60,046 bases of DNA. Origin: Symbiodinium natans (lineage: Eukaryota; Sar; Dinophyceae; Suessiales; Symbiodiniaceae). The stretch covers positions 202,501 to 262,546 of the forward strand of contig CAJNDS010002144.1 in assembly GCA_905221605.1 (NCBI GenBank). Direction: 5' to 3'. Shown here in pieces: positions 11,974 to 21,605 of the stretch. The notes beneath the pieces were generated by a model. That model did not search any database and was not told the origin of the DNA. It worked only from the letters and a program-made list of their open reading frames with translations. The stretch's first letter is position 1; every line of letters starts with the position of its first letter. Position numbers and translations under genes: made by a program.

Positions 11974-12591
11974 TCACCCGCGCACTTTCCAGGGACAGCC
12001 AGGACGGTGTCCCTTGGAGGAGGAAGAAAAGCCACGACGGAGCTGCTCGCACGCATCGCAGCGTTGAGGGTCCTTTCTCGGGTACCCTGGGTAGCGCTCG
12101 CCTTCAGCGTTCGGCTTGCCCATGTGATTCGGAGCTGGCTCTCCTGGTGGGATCTCGGGATAGGTGGCCCGGCTCCTGCGTGACTTGGCCTTCGGCTCAG
12201 GCTTTGCTTTCGGGTCAGGTTTCCCCTGCGGGGAAGCCTTCACCTTAGGAGCAACCTTAGCCTTTGCTGCAGGCCCTTCCTCACCCTTTCGTTTGGGCGC
12301 GGCAATCTCCTTTGGAGGTGCCTCGGAAGCCTGCTCTCCCTCTGTGCCTGAGCTGCTGTCACTCCCTGACGATGTGTCGCATAGCATCGAGCTGTAGTCT
12401 GACACCTCTTCAGAAACCTCGCCGCCCAGTTCCTTGACCTTCTTTTCAGCCTTGCGGAGCTGGTTCCGAGACTTGCGGACGACCTTGCTCCTGCGCCTGA
12501 GCAATTCCTTTGTGTCTCCAACGTTTTGGAGAAACTTTGCCCGAGTCACCCGCAGGGACCGTTTCACGGCATCCAGGCTGCTCAGAGGCAT
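11974..12591 (-). CDS. Hypothetical lysine-rich protein with a Cys/His tail
   Basis: A 205-codon minus-strand frame with protein-like organisation. Residues 1-60 are a charged, probably coiled-coil stretch rich in Arg, Lys and Leu. Residues 60-95 are Ser/Glu/Asp-rich, 95-140 is a Pro/Ala/Lys low-complexity tract (KAKPEPKAK type), and the end carries CDACEQL followed by HRPGCPW, a possible C-x2-C-x14-H-x3-C metal site. I do not recognise the family. A basic linker plus a C-terminal Cys/His cluster would suit a nucleic-acid-binding or Gag-like protein, but that is inference. No intron is visible, and the overlapping antisense frames look like shadows. The start at 12591 opens with MPLSSLDAV; no partner gene adjoins. 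Confidence 0.5.
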   Translation of the reverse strand: MPLSSLDAVKRSLRVTRAKFLQNVGDTKELLRRRSKVVRKSRNQLRKAEKKVKELGGEVSEEVSDYSSMLCDTSSGSDSSSGTEGEQASEAPPKEIAAPKRKGEEGPAAKAKVAPKVKASPQGKPDPKAKPEPKAKSRRSRATYPEIPPGEPAPNHMGKPNAEGERYPGYPRKDPQRCDACEQLRRGFSSSSKGHRPGCPWKVRG

Positions 12592-13010
12592 GTTGGCTGA
12601 GTGATAGGTGCTTTACAGGGAGTTTGAAGGCAAGCCAAGAAATCTGCAGCGATTGACGCACGACTCAGCTATTGATGCAATCTGTCCGCTTGATATGCTG
12701 CAATATAACGACTGGATTTATATTAGCAGTAACAGAGCGCATGCAGCAAGCAATAACAGACGCCAGTGCGACCCAAACTGCTGGACGGCTTCGCATTCAC
12801 ACAGGCCTAGCGTCTCGTGCGGCTGGTTCCCTGAACTAACATCTTTTGGGTATTTGTTTTGCTTCAACCACAATGTCGCGGTCTGCTTGTGCAGCTCTGT
12901 GCATCAAAGGTCTTAGGTCGCTGCGGTGTTGTGTTGTGAGGCGACGTCTTAAAAAAGAGCCGCTGTGTTGCATGCAGCATCAGAAGACCATGAGGACTGC
13001 GAGTCACATT
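12592..13010. other. No gene seen
   Basis: A moderately AT-rich spacer between the 11974-12591 ORF and the satellite block. A 102-codon plus-strand frame (12608-12916) has no motif and is not supported as a gene. Confidence 0.4.
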
Positions 13011-13320
13011 TTGTGCTGAAACTTTCTCGGCCTTGCGATGTCACTCTTTGGGCAGAGAGTTGAATCTTAGGGACCAGGGCTTGCTGTTTTCACTTCTTGG
13101 AGGAAAAGTTGAACCCAAAGGCTTAGGGACCAGGGCTTGCGATTTAACTCTTTGGCATAAAAGCTGAACTCAAAATCTTAGGGACCAGGGCTCGCGATTT
13201 GACTTGTTGAAATAAAAGTTGAACCCATAGGCTTAGGGACCAGGGTTTGCGATTTAACTCTTTGGCATAAAAGCTGAACCGAAAATCTTAGGGACCAGGG
13301 CTTGCGATTTGACTCCTTGC
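13011..13320 (+). repeat. 55-bp tandem array
   Basis: The phrase CTTAGGGACCAGGG starts at 13066, 13122, 13177, 13232 and 13287, a period of 55-56 bp, with a further degenerate copy just upstream. Alternate copies match each other better (GATTTAACTCTTTGGC against GATTTGACT types), which suggests a 110-bp higher-order unit. Confidence 0.9.
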
Positions 13321-13339
13321 TCACCCCATAATCATAATG

Positions 13340-13945
13340 ATATAAGACGGAAACATATAATAAAGATGACAAAAAGATGATAAACGACGACAAAAAGATG
13401 ACAGAAAGATGATAAAAGATGATAAAAGATGACAAAAAGATGATAAAAGATGATAACGATAGAAGATGATTAAGATAAAATGCTTTCAAAAACAAAGTCC
13501 AAACGATGACCCGATTAAAAGATGATAAAAGATGATAAAAAGATGACAAAAAAGATGATAAAAGATTATAACAAAAAGATAACAAAAGGTGATAACGATA
13601 GAATATGATTAGGATAAAGGATGCTTTCCAAACAAGATCCAAACGATGACCCGATTAAAAGATGATAAAAGATTATAAAAATATGACAAAATGATAAAAG
13701 ATTACAACAAAAACATAACAAAAATGTGATAACGATAGAATATGATTAGGATAAAGGATGCTTTCCAAATAAGATCCAAACGATGACCCGATTAAAAGAT
13801 GATAAAAGATGATGAAAATATGACAAAAATGATAACAGATTACAACAAAAAGGTAACAAAAAGGTGATAACGATAGAATATGATTATGACAAATGATGCT
13901 TTCCAAATAAGATCCAAACGATGACCCGATTAGAAGATGATTAAA
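13340..13945 (+). repeat. ~138-bp AT-rich tandem array
   Basis: AAACGATGACCCGATTA begins at 13501, 13641, 13778 and 13916, a period of 137-140 bp. Each unit also holds CGATAGAATATGATT and runs of GATGATAAAA or GATGACAAAA, a nested 9-10-bp subrepeat. Long minus-strand frames rich in Phe, Tyr and Leu are translated repeat. Confidence 0.9.
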
Positions 13946-13964
13946 GGTGACAAAAAGAATAAAT

Positions 13965-16960
13965 TAATTGAATTAATTGTACAGAATTGAGTTAAATTAT
14001 TTAAATCCCCCGGCCTCTTTAAATAATTTAAATAATTTAAACAAGTTACATGGTCGGAAATTCGGCCTCAGGCGACTCCGGCCCAGAGCCTGGACTTGGG
14101 AGCATTTAAACAATTTAAATAATTTAAATACGCGCAATAAAATTGCCTCCGGGCAAAATTTGGCCAAATCGAGCCGCGCATTCCTTATCGCGTACAAAGA
14201 GCAGCCCGACTTGGCTAAATTTTGCCCGGAGGCTGCCGGGAAAAATTTGGCCAAATCGAGCCGCGAGAGTTTATATAGTTTCGGGCCTTCAGAAAGGCGC
14301 GGCTCGATTTGGCCAAATTTTGCCCGGAGGCTGCCGGGCAAAATTTGGCCAAATCGAGCCGCGAGAGTTTATATAGTTTCGGGCCTTCAGAAAGGCGCCG
14401 CTCGATTTGGCCAAATTTTGCCGGGCAGTCTGCGGGCAAAATTTGGCCAAATCGAGCCGCGAGTCTGCGGGCTCAGAGCCGCCGAATTAAATTATTTAAA
14501 TTATTTAAATCCCCCGGCCTCTTTAAATAATTTAAATAAATTAAATAATTTAAATAATTTAATTGGCCTGAATTAAATTATTTAAATTATTTAAATTATT
14601 TAAATTATTTAAATTATTTAAATTATTTAAATAATTTAAATGGTCGGAAATTCGGCTCAGGCGACTCCGGCCCGGAGCCTGGATTTGGGAGCATTTAAAT
14701 AATTTAAATAATTTAAATAATTTAAATAATTTAAATAATTTAAATAATTTAAATAATTTAAATTAATTTAATTGGGCCGAATTAAATTATTTAAATTATT
14801 TAAATCCCCCGGCCTATTTAAATAATTTAAATAATGTAAATAATTTAAATAATTTAAATAATTTAATTGGCCTGAATTAAATTATTTAAATTATTGAAAT
14901 TATTTAAATAATTTAAATGGTCGGAAATTCGGCCTCAGGCGACTCCGGCCCGGAGCCTGGATTTGGGAGCATTTAAATAATTTAAATAATTTAAATAAAT
15001 TAAATACTTTAAATAATTTAATTGGGCCGAATTAAATTATTTAAATTATTTAAATCCCCCGGCCTATTTAAATAATTTAAATAATTTAAATAATTTACTT
15101 GGCCTGAATTAAATTACTTAAATTATTTAAATTATTTAAATTATTTAATTTATTTAAATAATTTAAATGGTCGGAAATTCGGCCTCAGGCGACTCCGGCC
15201 CGGAGCCTGGATTTGGGAGCATTTAAATAATTTAAATAATTTAAATAATTTAAATAATTTAAATAATTTAAATAATTTAAATAATTTAAATAATTTAATT
15301 GGGCCGAATTAAATTATTTAAATTATGTAAAAAATTATTTAAATAATTTAAATGGTCGGAAATTCGGCCTCAGGCGACTCCGGCCCGATGCCTGGATTTG
15401 GGAGCATTTAAATAATTTAAATAATTTAAATAGTTTAAATAATTTAATTGGGCCGAATTAAATTATTTAAATTATTTAAATCCCCCGGCCTATTTAAATA
15501 ATTTAAATAATTTAAATAAGTTAAATAATTTAAATAATTTAAATTATTTAATTGGCCTGAATTAAATTATTTAAATTAGTTAAATTATTTAAATAATTTA
15601 AATGGTCGGAAATTCGGCCTCAGGCGACTCCGGCCCGGAGCCTGGATTTGGGAGCATTTAAATAATTTAAATAGTTTAAATAATTTAAATAATTTAAATA
15701 ATTTAAATAATTTAATTGGGCCGAATTAAATTATTTAAATTATTTAAATCCCCCGGCCTATTTAAATAATTTAAATAATTTAAATAATTTAAATAATTTA
15801 ATTGGCCTGAATTAAATTATTTAAACTATTTAAATTATTTAAATAATTTAAATGGTCGGAAATTCGGCCTCAGGCGACTCCGGCCCGGAGCCTGGATTTG
15901 GGAGCATTTAAATAATTTAAATAATTTAAATAATTTAAATAATTTAAATAATTTAATTGGGCCGAATTAAATTATTTAAACTATTTAAATCCCCCGGCCT
16001 ATTTAAATAATTTAAATAATTTAAATAATTTAAATAATTCAAATAATTTAATTGGCCTGAATTAAATTATTTACATTATTTAAATTATTTAAATTATTTA
16101 AATAATTTAAATGGTCGGAAATTCGGCCTCAGGCGACTCCGGCCCGGAGCCTGGATTTGGGAGCATTTAAATAATTTAAATAATTTAAATAATTTAAATA
16201 ATTTAAATAATTTAAATAATTTAAAATTGAATTGGGCCGAATTAAATTGTGTAATTATTTAAATCCCCCGGCCTCTTTAAATAATTTAACTAATTTAAAT
16301 AATTTAATTGGCCTGAGTTAAATTATTTAAATTATTTAAATCCCCCTGCCTCCTTAAATAATTGAAATAATTTAAATAATTTAATTGGCCGGAATTAAAT
16401 TATTTAAATTATTTAAATCATTTAAATTATTTAAATTATTTAAATTATTTAAATTATTTAAATTATTTAAATAATTTAAATGGTCGGAAATTCGGCCTCA
16501 GGCGACTCCGGCCCGCAGCCTGGATTTGGGAGCATTAAAATAATTTAAATAATTTAAATTATTTGAATAATTTAAATAATTTAATTGGGCCGAATTAAAT
16601 TATTTAAATTATGTAAAAACCTCCGGCCTCTTTAAATAATTTAAATAATTTAAATAATTTAAATATTTTAAATAATTTAATTGCGCGGAATTAAATTATT
16701 TAAATTATTTAAATCCCCCGGCCTCCTTAATCAATTTAAACAATTTAAATAATTTAATTCGCCTGAATTAAATTATTTAAATTATTTAAATCCCCGGGCC
16801 TCTTTCAATTATTTAAATAATTTACATAATTTAATTGGTCTCAATTAAATCATTTAAATTATTTAAATCACCCGACTTATTTAAATAATTAAATGGGTTG
16901 TCATTTTTATTTAATTTATTTACATAATTTAAATTATTTAAATAATTATCAGTTAAATAG
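13965..16960. repeat. AATTTAAAT palindromic satellite with nine GC-rich cores
   Basis: Runs of AATTTAAAT or its complement ATTTAAATT fill 3 kb. Nine copies of a ~55-bp core starting GGTCGGAAATTCGG lie at 14052, 14642, 14919, 15169, 15354, 15604, 15854, 16113 and 16482, mostly about 250 bp apart. A second element, CCCCCGGCCTATTTAAA, and linkers AATTGGGCCGAATTAAATT or AATTGGCCTGAATTAAATT sit between cores. The AT runs reverse polarity around each core and linker, so each unit is a nested inverted repeat able to fold into long hairpins or cruciforms. No coding sequence is credible here. Confidence 0.92.
14214..14463. repeat. Three tandem long-stem hairpins
   Basis: Positions 14298-14327 and 14334-14363 are a perfect 30-bp inverted repeat with a 6-base loop, both arms built from CTCGATTTGGCCAAATTTTG. 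Imperfect versions lie at 14214-14273 and 14398-14463. Adjacent hairpins are joined by the same linker, GAGTTTATATAGTTTCGGGC, giving a period near 84-100 bp. They sit between the first two satellite cores and are not found elsewhere in the window. Confidence 0.9.
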
Positions 16961-16997
16961 AAAAGAAGAGAGGTTAAATAGACCCGAAAGGTTGCTC

Positions 16998-17030
16998 TTT
17001 CATATATATATATATATATATATATATTTT
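16998..17030. repeat. TA microsatellite
   Basis: A run of alternating TA after CTCTTTCA at the right edge of the AT-rich satellite block. Confidence 0.85.
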
Positions 17031-17219
17031 TTGTTTATGTAATTTATATTTGTATTATATGATATGATATTAAATTATACTTTTTGGACAGGGTACTACA
17101 TCCACTCATTCGGTACTAAGAACCAGTAGGGAAAAATCACCTCTTGCAGAGCTAGCTTCAAGATCCCTATTGGGGACCCGCAGGTAGCTCGGGGTCCAAC
17201 TTTGCTTTCTTTTGGGTGG

Positions 17220-17829
17220 TAGGGTTTAGGGTTTAGGGTTTAGTAGGGTTTAGTAGGGTTTAGTAGGGTGTGGAGGAGGAGGAGGAGGAGGACGGCACGC
17301 GGCAGTAACCGCTGCCTTACAACCACGTCCCCCCCCGTATCTCAGGAGAGCTCCGTAAGCGTCATAGCTCGCCTCCACGAGGGGTTCAAGTGGAGGACTA
17401 AACTAGACTATGCATCCAAGTGGCCAGAAAGGGATGAGAGGGGCAAGGGGAGCAAGAAGCGGAGGAAGGACTGAGAGGAGGCAAGGGAAAGGAAGAGGCC
17501 GAAGACTGGGGGTGGTTGCGGGAGGGAGCAGCGCCCTGACAGGGAGGGAGACGACAAGGGGCCGGCGAGGACAAAACAAAGGCGAAGGGCCAAGGGTGGA
17601 CCAGAAACAACCCCCCCCACGAAGCGCCAGGGAGGGGGGGTTGAGAAATGGGAAAAGAGCAGGAAGCGAACGCCGCGCAACCAAACCCACCCCAACACCC
17701 ACACCCACCCACACCCCCGCCCAAGCCCAAGCCCGAAGCACCCACGCACCCACGCCCCCACGGCCCCACGCACCCACGCCCCACCCACCCAACCACCCAC
17801 CCACCCGCACACCCACCCACCCAAAAAAA

Positions 17830-17830
<1 letters not shown>
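17220..17830. other. Telomere-type variant followed by purine- and C-rich sequence, no gene
   Basis: 17220-17268 holds TTTAGGG units that pass into TTTAGTAGGG variants. A GGA run, purine-rich sequence and then C/A-rich sequence lead into the CA microsatellite. Open frames here continue into the CA repeat in all frames and are artefacts. Confidence 0.6.
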
Positions 17831-18158
<328 letters not shown>

Positions 18159-18317
18159 CAAGCTTAGGGCCGTCTTTGTGTTCCACACTTTAAGCCCGCG
18201 TTCTTAGAGGTTCGAAAATTGAATGGGCGTCGCACAACTGAAAGAGTTCCGTTGCCCAAAGGCCAAGGGCTCGAGACTTCTGCTTCCCTGGGCCCCCTGG
18301 GCCAAAGAGTCCCATCC

Positions 18318-20024
18318 ATGGCGACAGCAGCTGTGCAGGTGCAGGCGGGCGGAAGACGTGAATCAAGGGAGTTGAGTGTAGCGGCGGACCTGGAATCAAA
18401 AGAAGTTCAGGCAGATGACTTGGCAGACGACCGCCTACAACTAGCGCCGAATGAAGTGCGGAGCTACTTGGACGACGCAGGTTTTGCTTCCGTCTACCTG
18501 AAGGCCAGGGGACCCGTGCTGTTCTTGCTTGCAGCGAGAAAGGTCTTGTGTCCATGTCCAGTCTGTCAGGGCACCGAGTATGGCATGCCCGTGATGTTCC
18601 TGCAGGCTGTCCAAGGAATTGCTGAGGGGCAGACAGCCAAGGATCCTGATAGCTCACCAGAGTTAGCTCATCTCGGAGACGAACCGCACACTCGACCCGT
18701 CATAGACTTTCAGATCGTCTCTGCCTGTCCTCCGGAGGCAGCCGATGCGGAAATCACCGACGAGGCCCTGAACACGGCCTTAGCGTCGATGGGAACAGTT
18801 CTGCGAGATGCTTACCTCAGCCGGATGGTTTAGGGTTTCGGGTCTAAGGTGGGGAATAAGGGCGAGGGAGGCAGTGGTTAGGAGACCTGATGCAAAAAGG
18901 GTTAAGGGGGAGGATGTTGGTGAAATCGGGGGCTTCAGAAACAAATCTCGGAGTTCTTTATGCACCTGCCAGTGTGATCTTTGATACCATGGCCAAGGAG
19001 AAGGTGGACTTTGCGCTGTGCTATGACCTGCGATGTCTGAGGACTGCCTTGACCAAGTAATTCACAGTTCCAGGCGAAAAAACCAAGCTCGGCTTACTTT
19101 CATCTTGCTTGTCTGTGCAGGATGTACCATTACTAAGGAGTCTTACCCGGGGTGGGTGGGTGTTTTGAGAGGTTTGCTGGTCTGGTTTGTTCCTTTTTCG
19201 GGCCGGGAGATCGGCAAGATACTCGTCGCGCTTTGGCTTGATGCATCTGTCTGAAGGGGCTCGGCTTCAATCGACTCACCTTGCGCGCCACATGGCCACA
19301 TGATTCCACGATATTCCACGCGCACGTGCTCGGGTGCATGTCCGTGGGCACGGCATGCCTGCTTACGCACCCGTCCGCTTGCATGCACATAGGATGCTTA
19401 CCTGCGTGCTTCAATGTTCACTCGCTTGCACGCACCGTCGCTTGAACACTTGCTTGCTTGCTTGCTTGTGCTTGCATGCAGGCACTCTTGCTTGCACACA
19501 CTCGGTTTGCATGCACGCTACGCTCACTTGCCTGGGGAGGCGCGTGTGAACTGAGGGCTCGCGCATGCGTGATGCTAGCATTCGTTGCCCTGTCAGCAGT
19601 GGGACGGTGGGACTACCTTCCCTTGATTCTTCCTAATCCACAGAGGACGCCTTCGATGCAAAACAGCTCTACCATCATCAGCTGGATGAATGACGACGAG
19701 CTTGGGCCGCTCCTGTCGCGGCATGCGTTGATCACCTGCGTCATGGTCACAAACTCCTGGGCAGGCATGGCCATCAAGGGCTGCACCGGCGTCATCCAGA
19801 GGCTCTGCTCCGCTTCGAAGCCTGTAGCCGTGGTCTACACGGAGGAAGAGCGCGATGACTTTCTGCGTGAGGCCATCAAGGAAGTGAAGGCGAGGGATTC
19901 CCAGGGTGCACCCGGTGAGCCGGGTAAGGCGCCTGGCGAGAAGCCAGGCGAGAAGCCAGACGAGAAGCCAGACGAGCAGCCAGACGAGAAGCCAGACGAG
20001 AAGCCATGCGAGCCGAAGCAGTGA
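18318..20024 (+). CDS. Unrecognised split gene, C-terminal EKPD repeats
   Basis: Three coding-like blocks share one strand. Block 1 (18318-18833) starts with ATG after CCCATCC and encodes an acidic region, then CPCPVCQGTEYGMPV with a possible Cys cluster. Block 2 (about 18928-19055) reads GVLYAPASVIFDTMAKEK. Block 3 (about 19642-20024) follows a plausible AG acceptor (TCCTAATCCACAG), reads LITCVMVTNSWAGMAIKG and ends in a run of EKPD repeats and a stop. The DNA between blocks contains telomere-like and CTTG repeats and looks intronic. I do not recognise the protein, and treating the three blocks as one gene is inference from order and strand. Exon limits are approximate. Confidence 0.4.
19937..20006 (+). 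repeat. 12-bp in-frame coding repeat (EKPD)
   Basis: About six copies of GAGAAGCCAGAC and variants (GAGAAGCCAGGC, GAGCAGCCAGAC) keep the reading frame of block 3 of the 18.3-20.0 kb gene, giving a Glu-Lys-Pro-Asp tail before the stop at 20024. Confidence 0.85.
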
Positions 20025-21605
20025 GAAGTCAAAGGCGAGTGTAGGAACTTCTGCTGCGCGGAGCCTGTTGCTCTCTTGGCTTAGCTGGGATCGGCTGGAC
20101 AGCTTTCCTTTCGAGGCTGTCACTGTGCGACCTAGATGGCGTGGATGGCATGTGAAACCGCGCATTATCTTCCCTGCTCGAATGCGGATGCATGTGAAAA
20201 CACATCCCAGGCAGCAGATATGGCCTTTTGCTCGCCACGTTGGGTGGACATTGCAGGACGTGTCCAAAGACTCTCCGAGCCACGCCCTGCAAGCTTGACA
20301 TGCGTACTTCTGTGGACCCTACTGAGTCCGACTAAACAGAAAAAGAGCGGTGCATGCGTTGCTTCGCAATTCAATACTGCTTGGGCTGAGGGTTGGGGCA
20401 GGTTGCGATGTACAAGAGGACAGGAAATCCTGAAGTGCCCTGTTTGAACATGTCCGTTTCAGACTCGCTGTCACTGTCCCTAGTCGGACATATGGTATGA
20501 CCAAGCCCCAAGTGGAAAACAGGCGTGCAGCATCATGTATTCGGTACTTGTAACTAAACCTCCAGAGAATCAACAGCTACTGGCAACAAACTGAGAAGCT
20601 TGGACCCTGCGCAGGCTGTTGGACCTTAGCCAGCTCCAGGTGGATCTTTGGCCACACCGTGATCCAACCGCCCATGTGCCGCTTGGGGGCGATTGAATTC
20701 AGACCTGGGGTTAGAGGGCTTTGTAGGGGTTTAGTGAGGTTCGGGGTGGTTTAGTTAGGGCTTTAGTTTAGTTCATGGTGGCCAATCGAACCATGGGCTC
20801 ACCTTCTAGGCACGTGAGGGTGCAGACCAGCGCCATTCAGCCGTGGCCCCAGAATCATCTTGAAGCCTCAGCTCCACGACCATGATCTGATGTGGTTGTG
20901 TGCCATTGGGTGGTGTTTGCGTGCACCGCAGTTTCCTTAGTGGCCCATATGAGTCCACACAAGTGTGAGGCCACACAAGCCTCTCGGAACAAGCTCACTC
21001 ATGAAAAGGCCATATCCCAAGCCAGAATGACAGCACCGCAGCGCAGACCTGACATATCCCGACATCTCTTTTGACACTTTGACCCCCAACTCAAGCACAC
21101 CACCGCGGAATGTAGAGCCAGTCTTCACTTGACTTGGCCCAATGTCGCCGAGTCAGCCCGCGTGAGCATGGGACAGCGGCATAGCAGCGATCAGATTCTG
21201 CGACCCAGCCTTTGTCGCTTAATACTCTACAGCCCCTTTCAGCCCCTGGACCTTGCAGTCCCAGCATTCTGCTTTCACAAGGAAAACTCAAGCCTAAGCC
21301 CTGGCTGGCCCGAGCCGCAAGAGTCGGAACCATGAGGGCTGCCCGGGAGAGTCAAACCTTGAAGCAGTCCTCTATTTTTTGCTGCTGAATTGTGTGTGTG
21401 TGTGCGCGCGGAAGACACGTGGGCTTCACAAAGCCATGTGGGCAGTCGCCTGGCCCGTTCGTTTGCTCGTGTCAGCGTCTAACGTGCCCTTGTAGTGGTA
21501 AGGGGCTGTATAACATAATATGATATAACATAACATAGTATAATATAACATAGCATAATAGAATATAACAACTTAATTGGGTTCAATTTGATTTTGACAA
21601 GGACG
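20025..21605. other. Probable intergenic stretch
   Basis: Short overlapping frames only. 20710-20780 has degenerate GTTTAG telomere-like motifs. 21507-21565 is an ATAAC/ATAATATG-rich microsatellite. No family motif was found. Confidence 0.45.

Noticed and set aside
13011-13320. CRISPR-like regular array
   Set aside because: The whole 55-bp unit is repeated with no variable spacers, in a eukaryotic setting; it is a tandem satellite.
13977-14576. 199-codon frame rich in Asn-Leu repeats
   Set aside because: It lies in palindromic satellite and hairpin repeats, with equal frames on the opposite strand.
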